48,273 nt of DNA from UM-FILTER-37-12 sp964344965 (GCA_964344965.1 CAYFPJ010000007.1:1-48273); one strand, 5' to 3'. Shown: positions 17,085-25,232, numbered from the stretch's first letter. Program-made: numbers and translations. The notes: generated by a model from the letters alone, not told the origin.

Positions 17085-18521
17085 TTATACTTTTTTAATT
17101 ATTCCTTTTTCTGCGTCCACTTTTACCACATCTCCGTCTGAGAATACTTTGGTAGCATTTTGTACCCCTACCAAACAAGGAATCCCAAATTCTCTAGAGA
17201 CTATAGCGGCGTGATTTGTAATGCTTCCTTCGTCCGTTACAATTGCTGCAGACTTTTTCATGGCAGGTACAAAGTCTTGTCTTGTCATCGTAGCGATCAT
17301 AATATCGCCATCCTCTATCTTGTGCAAGTCTTGATTTGTTATAATAATTTTGGCTGGCCCAATGGCTGTTCCTTTGGACGCGACAGCACCTCTGAGCTCG
17401 CTTGTGTCTACGATGTGTTTTTTTCCAAGCTCAGCAATAGCTTTTTTGTATGCAGCATCTCCTGAATAGATTTCAATATTGCCACCAACATCAATAAGAA
17501 GAAATCCTTTTTCCCGTTCTTTTGCAAGTGCTTGAAAATCGTAGACATCTTCATTATTCAGACCAGATGCAATTTCTTCGTTTGTTAGATTTGTTGCTTG
17601 TTCAGTAGTAATAACAAGACGTTCCCCGATTTCTTCGTACATGTATCTATCGAGCAAGTACATCTTTTGCCTCAGCGTATCGCGATAATCACGCACAAAG
17701 ACGGTATGCTTGAGCATAAGGATGAGATCAAACAGCGGGTCTGTTGGGTCAAGCTTGAGACTACTTAGTGCACAATCAAACTTCATCTTTCGCCCTCTCA
17801 TTTGGGCAGTGAGCTCATGCAATTCTCTGACAGGGTCTTTCATTTCAGCGAGTGCCTTGCGAAAGTGTTCGATCATGTACGGTTCATGGTCAAAACCAAA
17901 CATAGGGATATGCTCAAACCGTTTTGCATGAGTAGAAAGTTTTGTTTCAAACGCATCTTTCGTCAGCGCAGGCTGCTCTAACTTCAGGTGTAGGAGTGCA
18001 ATGCGTTCTTTCATAGCATCGTTTTCTTCGAGTGGGGTACAGAAATTGAGCATGTACTTTTCGAGCAGCATGCTTCCCATTCCTCTCTTTTCTAGCTCAT
18101 TTCTAACCTTCTGCTCGATTACTTCATTGATCAAGTAAATCATCCAAGTTCGTGAATTCGTCCAACTAACTTCGTTTGCCACATGACGTTGAAGCGAAAG
18201 CAGTTCATCATTTGTGAGAGTTGGAAGATTGATTGGAAATGACTTGCTAAAGCGTTCGAGCTGATGCTCCAGAAATGTCTGCGCTTCCCATGGAATAGTT
18301 CGAACCCATTTTTTTTGGTCAAGCAAGTCCCACTGATTTTTTCTATACTGCTTCCACTCCTCAGCATCTACATAGTATTCTGTTTTCTTTCCATCAAAAT
18401 ACTGCAATGTTTTTCTAATACCAAAACCGTACGTGTACTTCTCCTTTTTCCAAAATCCATCATTCCAAAACAAACACATTTGGAGTGAAATTCTGCGTGT
18501 ATTAATGTGGTGCCATTTCAT
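17085..18521 (-). CDS. PEP-utilising enzyme swivel-domain protein
   Basis: 478 residues. Only the last 100 or so are familiar: the phosphohistidine swivel domain of PEP synthase and pyruvate phosphate dikinase. It has GTAIGPAKIIITNQDLHKIEDGD, TRQDFVPAMKKSAAIVTDEG and the active-site histidine in SITNHAAIVSREFGIPCLVG. The long N-terminal part (aromatic-rich MKWHHINTRRISLQMCLFWN onward) is not recognised, and no ATP-grasp or PEP-binding barrel is visible. It is therefore not a complete PEP synthase. It may carry out or relay a phosphotransfer with a separate partner. Confidence 0.75.
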   Translation of the reverse strand: MKWHHINTRRISLQMCLFWNDGFWKKEKYTYGFGIRKTLQYFDGKKTEYYVDAEEWKQYRKNQWDLLDQKKWVRTIPWEAQTFLEHQLERFSKSFPINLPTLTNDELLSLQRHVANEVSWTNSRTWMIYLINEVIEQKVRNELEKRGMGSMLLEKYMLNFCTPLEENDAMKERIALLHLKLEQPALTKDAFETKLSTHAKRFEHIPMFGFDHEPYMIEHFRKALAEMKDPVRELHELTAQMRGRKMKFDCALSSLKLDPTDPLFDLILMLKHTVFVRDYRDTLRQKMYLLDRYMYEEIGERLVITTEQATNLTNEEIASGLNNEDVYDFQALAKEREKGFLLIDVGGNIEIYSGDAAYKKAIAELGKKHIVDTSELRGAVASKGTAIGPAKIIITNQDLHKIEDGDIMIATMTRQDFVPAMKKSAAIVTDEGSITNHAAIVSREFGIPCLVGVQNATKVFSDGDVVKVDAEKGIIKKV

Positions 18522-18535
18522 AGTGTATATGTTAT

Positions 18536-18600
18536 GTAACTCAGGCCTTTAGGCCTGATGAGCTCCAATGCACTGGGTCAAACCTAAAGGTTTGAGTTAC
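18536..18600. repeat. Compound palindromic element
   Basis: GTAACTCA (18536-18543) is inverted at 18593-18600. Inside are two further palindromes, AGGCCTTTAGGCCT and AAACCTAAAGGTTT. This stacked-hairpin structure is typical of REP-like or IS-derived intergenic elements. It lies just upstream of the PEP-domain gene start. Confidence 0.6.
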
Positions 18601-18653
18601 AGGATTAGTGAACACATTTGAACTTCCATTCAGAAATAGAAACTCAAACGGAT

Positions 18654-18735
18654 CTCGGAAGCAGGCAGCGATGACTCGTACTGCGAGCTTCCGAGAAGGA
18701 GCAGCCGTGCTTCGCCTGGAGGAAGCGAAGTGCGA
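18654..18735. other. GC-rich hairpins downstream of the phosphatase gene
   Basis: CTCGGAAGC (18654-18662) pairs perfectly with GCTTCCGAG (18687-18695), and a second hairpin built on GCTTCGC/GCGAAG follows at about 18707-18735. The base composition matches the GC-rich phosphatase gene and not its surroundings, so these may belong to the same transferred segment and act as its 3' end. Confidence 0.4.
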
Positions 18736-18765
18736 CATTGTGGACGACTCAGTGGTGACGGGTTC

Positions 18766-19494
18766 CTACAGAGGGCCTTCATCCCCTTTTTGGGATCTGA
18801 ACAGCGGGGCGAGTACACGTCCCTGGCGCAGCGGTGGGGGATTCATGAGCTCCCTATTCGGGATGTGTCGGCACCCGACGAATTCCCCTCCAGCCTTCAG
18901 GATTACTTCGATGACATCCCCGTATGCCATCATTTCGTCCGGGTCGGGGAACCACTTGTCCAGGATGTTTGGGTGTCGAAGTGCTGTCACGATGTGCTCA
19001 GCCCTATACCCAGAGTGGGCACCGAAAAGGATATTCTTGCCGCCTATATTTGAGACGGCTTTCTCGAATTCCAGAAAAAGCGCGGCTCCCTCCCTGCCTC
19101 GCTCGAAGCGGGTCTTGTCGAGGAAGCGTGAGACTTTCTGGTCCCACTTTCTGTAGCCCAAGAGCTGTTCGGTCGTTATCTCCAGCTCTGCCGCGAGATG
19201 TCTGATGTTGAATTTAGCTCTGTTCTCCATCTCATCCAGAGGATTGAGGCGTGAGTCAGTCATAATTCGCGTATCCGTCTGCTGAGCCCCACGCAACACG
19301 CATGCTACGGTTTCTATCCCCCTCAGATAGAGGCTGGAGAATGCAAAGGCAAAATACAGGTTCATGCCAAGCGTTACTCCAACTACCTTGAGCTTCTCAC
19401 GCCACTCGGGCGTGAGCTCGTTGTACTCGTGCTCGCCGTGACGAACGCCGAGGATTCGGTATTCGTCGTCCTTCAACTGACGAAACTGCAACAT
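18766..19494 (-). CDS. Histidine phosphatase-superfamily protein, GC-rich
   Basis: 242 residues from the ATG at 19494, preceded by GGGGGAG at a good distance. The catalytic RHG motif is in ILGVRHGEHEYNELTPEW, and a second histidine appears in FGAHSGYRAEHIVTALRHPN. An ARLNPLDE-like step (DSRLNPLDEMENR) fits the phosphoglycerate mutase/phosphatase fold. The substrate is unknown. The gene is far richer in GC than its neighbours and has a real Shine-Dalgarno site, unlike most genes here, which suggests transfer from elsewhere. Confidence 0.72.
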   Translation of the reverse strand: MLQFRQLKDDEYRILGVRHGEHEYNELTPEWREKLKVVGVTLGMNLYFAFAFSSLYLRGIETVACVLRGAQQTDTRIMTDSRLNPLDEMENRAKFNIRHLAAELEITTEQLLGYRKWDQKVSRFLDKTRFERGREGAALFLEFEKAVSNIGGKNILFGAHSGYRAEHIVTALRHPNILDKWFPDPDEMMAYGDVIEVILKAGGEFVGCRHIPNRELMNPPPLRQGRVLAPLFRSQKGDEGPL

Positions 19495-19588
19495 TATACA
19501 CTCCCCCGAAACCAGGCCTCGGTGGCGGGCGCTAAAAAAGTTGAAAGAACGAAGAAATTTCCGTCGATATCGTGAAATACTGGATTTC

Positions 19589-19617
19589 TTGACATTGAAC
19601 AAGTAAATATATATAAT
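19589..19617 (+). promoter_or_regulatory. Perfect consensus promoter for the first TrmB-like gene
   Basis: TTGACA (19589-19594), a 17-base spacer and TATAAT (19612-19617). It points to the TrmB-like gene at 19742, and the transcript start would fall inside or next to the GTGGT/ACCAC operator cluster. Confidence 0.8.
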
Positions 19618-19626
19618 AAATAAAGA

Positions 19627-19663
19627 GTGGTAAATACCACCACGTGGTGTAGATAAGCACCAC
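19627..19663. promoter_or_regulatory. Nested GTGGT/ACCAC operator cluster
   Basis: Three overlapping palindromes made from the same half-site: GTGGTAAATACCAC (19627-19640), CACCACGTGGTG (19638-19649), and GTGGTG with CACCAC at 19644-19649 and 19658-19663. They start ten bases after the -10 box, where a bound repressor would block transcription. They are probably the binding array of the TrmB-like protein encoded just downstream. Confidence 0.6.
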
Positions 19664-19741
19664 TTAGTATAAAAATAGCTATAATTAGGCAAAAAAGATA
19701 TGCACAGGACCTCATTGCATTACGCCCTGTAAACTTTTCAT

Positions 19742-20491
19742 ATGTACTTAGATGTTTTAGAAAACCTTGGGTTATCAAAAAACGAAGCAAAAATTTATGA
19801 AGCTCTGCTTGAGATTGGAGAAAGTACAGTGAGCAAACTTTCGGGCAGAAGTAAAATTCACAGGAGGAACATCTATGACTCTATGAATCGTCTCATCGAG
19901 AAAGGCCTAGTTTTTCAGGTTATTGGTAGAGGGGATAACCTCTACAAGCCAGTCGAGCCAGCTAAATTGATGGAATTGGTAGACGAAAAAAGGGCAAAAT
20001 TAGAAAAAATTCTCCCAGATCTCAATTTGCAATACGAAGAAAAGCCGCATCTGGAGGCGGCTTATATTTATAAGGGTCTAGAAGGGTTCAAAAACTATCT
20101 TCGCGATATTTTGAGCACAAACGAAGATGCCTATTTTATAGGGGCAAAAGGGGCCTGGTTTGATCCACGACTCAAGACATTTTTAGATAAATTTCTAATT
20201 GATGCCCAGAGTAGAGGTATTCAGTATTATCACCTCTTTGATTATGAAGTCAGAAATGGAGCAGCGCATGTGCCAGAGGCAGTCGGAAAGCCTTACAAAT
20301 TTCTTCCGCAGGAGTACTCAACTCCCAGCATGGTAGATATATTTGGAGACCATGTGGTGTCCTTCACAGGAGCTGGGCTTACCAAAATAAGTGATGATAT
20401 TACTATCTTTGTTAATATTTCTAGACCTCTAGCTACTAGCTACAAAACTTGGTTTCAGTTCATGTTTGACCATTGTCCAGAGGGAGATTAA
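19742..20491 (+). CDS. TrmB-like transcriptional regulator 1
   Basis: 249 residues. The N-terminal winged helix is of the TrmB type: LENLGLSKNEAKIYEALLEIGESTVSKLSGRSKIHRRNIYDSMNRLIEKGLV. The C-terminal part (YIYKGLEGFKNYLRDIL, YFIGAKGAWFDPRLK) is the domain usually found behind such helices in archaea and in this kind of bacterium, perhaps for ligand sensing. A consensus promoter and a nested palindrome array precede it, suggesting autoregulation. Its last 32 bases overlap the convergent methyltransferase-desulfurase gene. It shares architecture with the regulator at 22856. Confidence 0.85.
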   Translation: MYLDVLENLGLSKNEAKIYEALLEIGESTVSKLSGRSKIHRRNIYDSMNRLIEKGLVFQVIGRGDNLYKPVEPAKLMELVDEKRAKLEKILPDLNLQYEEKPHLEAAYIYKGLEGFKNYLRDILSTNEDAYFIGAKGAWFDPRLKTFLDKFLIDAQSRGIQYYHLFDYEVRNGAAHVPEAVGKPYKFLPQEYSTPSMVDIFGDHVVSFTGAGLTKISDDITIFVNISRPLATSYKTWFQFMFDHCPEGD

Positions 20492-22484
20492 TTTTTGTCA
20501 TCTCCTCCACCGCCCAGATCAACCTCTTTGCATCTTCCATATCATTACACAAACCAACAGAGACGCGGACCACACCTTCATTATTGTCAGTTAATTTCCT
20601 GATGACATTGTAAACACAAAAGTTTCCAGACCGCACTCCAATGCCATAGTCGTCATTTAACATTTGGGCGGTTTTTTCCGGTGTCAAACCCTTGATATTG
20701 AAAGTAATGATGCTATTGAGATGATTTTCTTTTGTGTGGACTGTGATTTTTTTATTGCTTTTTAGATAATCATATATTTTTTTGGCAATGCGATATTCAT
20801 GTCGATGAATATTCTCTAACCCTATTTCAGATAATTTTTGCAAAGCCACTGTCATGGCAATGGCCCCAGCAGCATTCGGCGTACCAGGATCATGAGTGAG
20901 ATTATTTTTTTGCCAATAAAATTTACCATCTTCATCTATATAATCTATATTACCGCCACCGATTTGATAAGGCAAAAATTGATCAAAAAAATGTTTTGGT
21001 CCAATAATAAAACCACTGCCATAGGGAGCATAAAATTTGTGGCCACTAGCAATTAGAAAATCAATTTTTAAATCTGTCATATCGATTTTTTTATGTTGGA
21101 TGTATTGACAGGCGTCAACAATAAAATAAGTATTATATTTTTTACAGAGCTGCCCAATAGTTTTCAGATCTGGACAATAGCCAGTGACATTTGATGAAGC
21201 TGTCACTACTAGAGCTTTGATTTTGTTGTCTGACAATATTTTTTCAATATCACGAATATCAAATTCTAGATCATTATTGACATCATAGGTGAGGACAAAT
21301 TTTTTACCAGTATTTTGGATTTCCTCTCCTAAGGTCTTCTCATTATCAGAATGGCGTTGTTTGTCTAGGTGTCTTATCCCTTCTGACTTTATCCACGGCA
21401 ACCAAGACGAGCTGTGCTCTATAGAAGAGACTGCTATTTTTCCAGGCAAAAAAGAAAAAAAATGAGCCAGCATGTTCATTCCTCCTGTAGTGTTGTTTGA
21501 GAATAAAACATAGGAATTCATTGGAGCATGAACAAAATTTTTGATTACTTCTCTACTTTTTTCATATTGATCAGTCGAGACTTGTGATTTTTGACCAGCC
21601 CCCCTGTGCACAGACCCATAGTGGCTCATGAAGTTTTGAATTTTTTCTTGTACCACTTGGAGTGGTGGTGTAGTGGCGGCATTATCGAAATTTACATACC
21701 TCGTTTTTCCAAGCTTGTTGGTTTGGACTTGATAATTCTGCACCTCATCAGGAAATAATTCAGAAGAGTTGTCTTTTGTTGTAATTGGTTTTTGAGCCAC
21801 AAGCAACAATGTATTAATTTTTTGTAGTAGAGTTTTTGTTTCAAATCCTAGATCATCAATCCATTTTATTAGTTCCTCTTTTGGTGCCAGGTCATTGAGA
21901 TACAAATGATGATATGACCATTCGGTCAAAGTTATGTCATCGCTGGTGTTTTCGACTAAGTGATGGAAATGCTTTGCTTGGTTCAGAGCTGCTATGTTTT
22001 CATCTTTGTGTGTCACCAGATCACCAAGAATGAACCATCCACCAGGTTTTAGACTTTGGTATATTTTTTCTAATACTTTCTTTTTGCCGGCAGTATTTTG
22101 ATGATGTAGACCAATAACAGAAATAATTAGATCATATTTATTTTCATCAAAATTTGTTTCTGCATAGTCTGCTAAAATATATTTGACGTCACTATCCCCC
22201 AACTTTTTTCTGGCACCATCAAGCATGCTTTTGGAAAAGTCCACAACATCAAATTTAGCTTGAGGCAGGAGATCTTTTAACAATCTGCTGGTATTACCCG
22301 TTCCTGCGCCGAGATCTAGAATTGAATATGTTTGATTTGGGGAAAAATTTTTTGTCACGAATTCAGCTATTTTGCTGTGCAATTCGTGATAATGAGGGAT
22401 CACTCCAATGATATCTTTGTCATATTTTTCATCGGCGTAAGAGTCGTAATTCAAGTCACCACTCTCGACATTTGTTGTTTCCAT
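20460..22484 (-). CDS. Fusion of a SAM methyltransferase and a cysteine desulfurase-like enzyme
   Basis: 674 residues. The first 230 or so form a class I methyltransferase (SILDLGAGTGNTSRLLKDL, FDVVDFSKSMLDGARKKLG, IISVIGLHHQ). Residues from about 260 form a fold-type I PLP enzyme like SufS/IscS: YVNFDNAATTPPL, NNTTGGMNML, the PLP lysine in IASGHKFYAPYGSG, and RSGNFCVYN, whose Cys sits where the SufS catalytic Cys lies. It should release sulfur from cysteine or a related substrate and methylate a product or carrier. It lies between two TrmB-like regulators. The fusion is unusual; the substrate is unknown. Confidence 0.85.
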   Translation of the reverse strand: METTNVESGDLNYDSYADEKYDKDIIGVIPHYHELHSKIAEFVTKNFSPNQTYSILDLGAGTGNTSRLLKDLLPQAKFDVVDFSKSMLDGARKKLGDSDVKYILADYAETNFDENKYDLIISVIGLHHQNTAGKKKVLEKIYQSLKPGGWFILGDLVTHKDENIAALNQAKHFHHLVENTSDDITLTEWSYHHLYLNDLAPKEELIKWIDDLGFETKTLLQKINTLLLVAQKPITTKDNSSELFPDEVQNYQVQTNKLGKTRYVNFDNAATTPPLQVVQEKIQNFMSHYGSVHRGAGQKSQVSTDQYEKSREVIKNFVHAPMNSYVLFSNNTTGGMNMLAHFFSFLPGKIAVSSIEHSSSWLPWIKSEGIRHLDKQRHSDNEKTLGEEIQNTGKKFVLTYDVNNDLEFDIRDIEKILSDNKIKALVVTASSNVTGYCPDLKTIGQLCKKYNTYFIVDACQYIQHKKIDMTDLKIDFLIASGHKFYAPYGSGFIIGPKHFFDQFLPYQIGGGNIDYIDEDGKFYWQKNNLTHDPGTPNAAGAIAMTVALQKLSEIGLENIHRHEYRIAKKIYDYLKSNKKITVHTKENHLNSIITFNIKGLTPEKTAQMLNDDYGIGVRSGNFCVYNVIRKLTDNNEGVVRVSVGLCNDMEDAKRLIWAVEEMTKINLPLDNGQT

Positions 22485-22685
22485 ATATTTTGGATTACTA
22501 GCTGACCAAGCATTTTAATCCAAAATATTGATAGTGTAAATAATTATAGACAAATAATCTTTACAATTTACCTAAAATAAAGTATAATTCATACACAAAA
22601 TAAAACTGTCGTAAAATTTTGATACACAAAAATGTGGATAGGGCTCCGCTGCGCTACGCCCTATAAATATTTTTTGAATTCCAAA

Positions 22686-22821
22686 CTCGTCATTGCGAGG
22701 AGTGGGCGAAGCCACACGACGAAGCAATCTATACTTTGTAAGTGTAGATTGCTTCGTCATCCCGGACTTCGTACAGTACCATACGGTACTGCACTTCGTC
22801 GGGATTCCTCGCAATGACGAG
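22686..22821. repeat. 136-bp palindromic repeat element
   Basis: Ends are a perfect 16-bp inverted repeat (CTCGTCATTGCGAGGA at 22686-22701, inverted at 22806-22821). Inside is a second inverted pair based on GACGAAGCAATCTA. Elements with GTCATTGCGAGGA ends and GAAGCAATC cores are scattered in many unrelated genomes. It sits in the upstream region of the second TrmB-like gene. Confidence 0.75.
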
Positions 22822-22855
22822 AGCTTTGTTTCGTAATCCAAAGTAAATATGTGAT

Positions 22856-23608
22856 ATGGAAAATTTGACTACACTTAAAAACTTGGGATTGTCAGATCAA
22901 GAAGCTGATATATATCTGGCCATGCTTAAGCTTGGGGGATCACAAGCTAGCAAAATTGCCAAGGACGTTGGTATCAAGAGGACCACTATCTATCCAATTT
23001 TGAAAAAATTGGCATCAGAGGGGTTTGTCAATGTTTATTTTCGCCAAAATAAGCGCTTTTATTATGCTCAGAAGCCACAAAGAGTGGCAGCTTTGTTCGG
23101 CAAGAAGTTAGATTCATTTTATGCCATGATTCCGATGTTGGAGCAATTAGAAAAAAAGGAAGTCCAGATGACAGGGTTGCGTTTTATTGAGACTCTGGAC
23201 GAGTTGAAGCAATTTTATACTGGGATATTAGACGAGTATAGAGATAAGGAATATTATATTATTGGCAGTGCGGGTGGTTGGGAAGATCTTGATAATGAAT
23301 GGTTTAGGCAGTATCGTTATGATCGAGGGCGAAACAATATTCATACAAAATTGCTACTTACAGACGAATCAAAGAGTGTAAATCCTGAAGATGAGAAACT
23401 CCTCCGAGATGTTAGATTTCTTCCTCCTAAGTATAAATTTACAAGTATTATTGACATTTTTGATGACAAAATTTTGATTGTTAGTGCTGAGCTTTCCTCT
23501 CTAGCTGTTGTCATTCAGATTCCAGCCATGCATGATATTTTCAAGAGTATTTTTGATATGCTTTGGGATTTGACGCCAATAGCTGATTTGACAAAAAGTA
23601 TTACTTAG
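22856..23608 (+). CDS. TrmB-like transcriptional regulator 2
   Basis: 250 residues. The winged helix TTLKNLGLSDQEADIYLAMLKLGGSQASKIAKDVGIKRTTIYPILKKLASEGFV is diagnostic. The C-terminal domain (FIETLDELKQFYTGILDEY, YYIIGSAGGWEDLDNEWFRQY) mirrors that of the regulator at 19742. Both flank the methyltransferase-desulfurase fusion, and one or both may control it. A short motif (AGGGCTC then TACGCCCTATAAA, about 22638-22666) resembles one just before the first regulator. The toxin-antitoxin pair follows. Confidence 0.85.
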   Translation: MENLTTLKNLGLSDQEADIYLAMLKLGGSQASKIAKDVGIKRTTIYPILKKLASEGFVNVYFRQNKRFYYAQKPQRVAALFGKKLDSFYAMIPMLEQLEKKEVQMTGLRFIETLDELKQFYTGILDEYRDKEYYIIGSAGGWEDLDNEWFRQYRYDRGRNNIHTKLLLTDESKSVNPEDEKLLRDVRFLPPKYKFTSIIDIFDDKILIVSAELSSLAVVIQIPAMHDIFKSIFDMLWDLTPIADLTKSIT

Positions 23609-23648
23609 TGTATACTTTATATATCTAATATACTAATTAAATAATACT

Positions 23649-23948
23649 ATGAAAACCGCAACCATTACTGTAAAAGTAAAGCCAGAAATAAAAAAACAAG
23701 CCAAACAAGTAGCTGATGATTTGGGTTTCAATCTTAGCTCATTGGTCAATGCCTACCTTGCCGACCTAATTCGTAATCGAAGAGTTTATTTTGATGGTCG
23801 ACCTGAAATTCCTAATGAATATTTTAAGCAGGCATTGCAAGAGTCACAGCAGGATTATCGGAATGATGATTCGATCTCTTTTGACAATGCTGATGATGCT
23901 ATAGCGTATTTGGAAGATACTATTAAGGAGGACGAACATGAAAATTAA
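23649..23948 (+). CDS. RelB/DinJ-type antitoxin
   Basis: 99 residues. The N-terminal ribbon-helix-helix reads TATITVKVKPEIKKQAKQVADDLGFNLSSLVNAYLADLIRN, as in RelB/DinJ antitoxins, with a flexible acidic C-terminus (DDAIAYLEDTIKEDEHEN) that would wrap the toxin. Its end overlaps the toxin start by 11 bases, giving translational coupling. AAGGAGGACGAACATG near the overlap includes a strong Shine-Dalgarno site for the toxin. Confidence 0.9.
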   Translation: MKTATITVKVKPEIKKQAKQVADDLGFNLSSLVNAYLADLIRNRRVYFDGRPEIPNEYFKQALQESQQDYRNDDSISFDNADDAIAYLEDTIKEDEHEN

Positions 23949-24195
23949 GTATTCTAAGAAATTTGAAAAATGTCTTAATAAGGTTCCTCTTCATATCAAG
24001 AAAGCATTTGTCGGAAGATTAAGACTTTTTCAACATGACCGGTATCATCCGCGATTGAATTATCATAGATTGAAAGGTGAATATCGGGATTATTGGAGTA
24101 TCAATGTTACTGGTGATTGGCGAGCATTGTTTGAGGAAGAAGACGGAATAGTGAAATTTCATTTGTTTGGGACTCATAGTGAACTTTATGGATAA
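23938..24195 (+). CDS. RelE/YafQ-type mRNA interferase toxin
   Basis: 85 residues. MKIKYSKKFEKCLNKVPLHIKKAF and the core RLNYHRLKGEYRDYWSINVTGDWRALFE with the terminal FHLFGTHSELYG give the YafQ/RelE pattern, in which basic residues and the C-terminal HxxLY-like end cut mRNA on the ribosome. It is the second gene of the pair, starting inside the antitoxin gene. A terminator follows directly. Confidence 0.9.
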   Translation: MKIKYSKKFEKCLNKVPLHIKKAFVGRLRLFQHDRYHPRLNYHRLKGEYRDYWSINVTGDWRALFEEEDGIVKFHLFGTHSELYG

Positions 24196-24197
24196 GG

Positions 24198-24224
24198 AAA
24201 CCCTCCTAATGAGGAGGGGTTTTA
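24198..24224 (+). terminator. Terminator after the RelBE-type pair
   Basis: AAACCCTCCT and AGGAGGGGTTT with a four-base loop, then TTTA. It ends the toxin-antitoxin transcript. Confidence 0.75.
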
Positions 24225-24284
24225 CCATGGTAATAAAAGTTGAATAATATTGAGAAATATAGTAGGATTGTTTCACATGGAAGA

Positions 24285-24380
24285 TATGCCCCTGTAGTTT
24301 CCCGATAGCACTCGTGTTAATCGGGACCAGCTTCTGGCTGGCAATGTTGGTGTGCGGGGCTCTGTAGTCTAATGGATACC
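24285..24380 (+). repeat. Truncated tRNA 5' copies upstream of tRNA-Arg
   Basis: The 15 bases at 24285-24299 equal 24395-24409, the 5' end of tRNA-Arg, 110 bases downstream. The fragment breaks off into a hairpin (TCCCGAT 24300-24306, ATCGGGA 24320-24326). A second fragment at 24356-24380 (GGGGCTCTGTAGTCTAATGG and on) resembles another tRNA's acceptor strand and D arm. Neither is a full tRNA. The layout repeats what is seen before tRNA-Cys. Confidence 0.55.
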
Positions 24381-24397
24381 TGTCCGCCAGTGCCTAT

Positions 24398-24469
24398 GCC
24401 CCTGTAGTTCAATGGATAGAACAAGACACTCCTAACGTCTAGATCTAGGTTCGACTCCTGGTGGGGGCA
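24398..24469 (+). tRNA. tRNA-Arg (CCT)
   Basis: The acceptor GCCCCTG pairs with TGGGGGC (24462-24468). The anticodon loop CTCCTAA gives anticodon CCT, and the T arm is CTAGG TTCGACT CCTGG. The discriminator is A and no CCA is encoded. The closing pair of the anticodon stem (A-C) is mismatched. Confidence 0.88.
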
Positions 24470-24549
24470 CTTATTACAACTAACAATTAACAAATTTTGA
24501 AATTAGAATTTGTTTTATCAAGCTAGTTTGTTACTTGTTACTTATTATT

Positions 24550-25158
24550 GTGAAAAATCTCGTTCTAGCAACTACAAATCCTACCAAAGTAGAGCGTTAT
24601 GGCAGATTTCTCTCCCATTTTAGCAATCTCAACCTCCTCTCACTAGGGGATTTCTCTGATTTACCAAAGATTGACGAACCTTTTGACACAGCTGAAAAAA
24701 ATGCTATCCATAAAGCCAAGAAATATCATGAATTGCTAAATGAAAATGTCTTGGCAGTAGATGAGGCTCTATACGTAGATTTCCTCCCCCAAAGGGAGCA
24801 GCCTGGTGTTCATCCTCGTAGGGTAGTTGATGGGGTCACGGCAGTCAGCGATGAGGAGATTTTGGAGTACTGGCTTAATAAATTGAAAATTAGAGAAGAT
24901 TTGGGAGGTGGATACTGGCTCAGCGCCTATGTGATTTGCCCTGTGGGTAAAGAAATAATGAGTTGCGAACATAAGAGTCATTTTTTGTTTGATATCTTTG
25001 ATCCAGCAGGTTATTTACCAGGGTATCCGATGTCTGGTATTTGTAAGGTAGAACTTTATAATAAGGTGTATGCTAAGATGAGTGAAACAGAGCGCTGTGG
25101 ATATGATAAAAAAATATTAACTCCTTTGACCGCCATAATTGAACAATTTTTATCTTAA
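24550..25158 (+). CDS. HAM1/RdgB-like nucleoside triphosphate pyrophosphatase
   Basis: 202 residues from the GTG at 24550 (VKNLVLATTNPTKVERYGRF). The family entry motif ATTNPTKVERY, the acid-bearing FDTAEKNAIHKAKKYHE and AVDEALYVDFLP..QPGVHPRR follow in the order expected for enzymes that remove ITP and XTP from the nucleotide pool. The second half is more divergent (SCEHKSHFLFDIFDPAGYLPGYP), so the substrate may differ. The preceding TTG at 24535 is a weaker start. Confidence 0.75.
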   Translation: MKNLVLATTNPTKVERYGRFLSHFSNLNLLSLGDFSDLPKIDEPFDTAEKNAIHKAKKYHELLNENVLAVDEALYVDFLPQREQPGVHPRRVVDGVTAVSDEEILEYWLNKLKIREDLGGGYWLSAYVICPVGKEIMSCEHKSHFLFDIFDPAGYLPGYPMSGICKVELYNKVYAKMSETERCGYDKKILTPLTAIIEQFLS

Positions 25159-25203
25159 AAGTACAGACTATTGTATACAAACTTTTTTAAAGTTAGTCAG
25201 GAG

Positions 25204-25232
25204 AAACACTTTGTTTAATAAAGTGTTTTTTG
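25204..25232 (+). terminator. Terminator after the HAM1-like gene
   Basis: AAACACTTT and AAAGTGTTT with a short AT loop, then TTTTT. The rest of the 25233-25379 gap is AT-rich and shows nothing else. Confidence 0.7.

Noticed and set aside
18608..19156. Plus-strand frame opposite the phosphatase gene
   Set aside because: High GC keeps several frames open here; only the minus strand has the RHG motif and a ribosome site.
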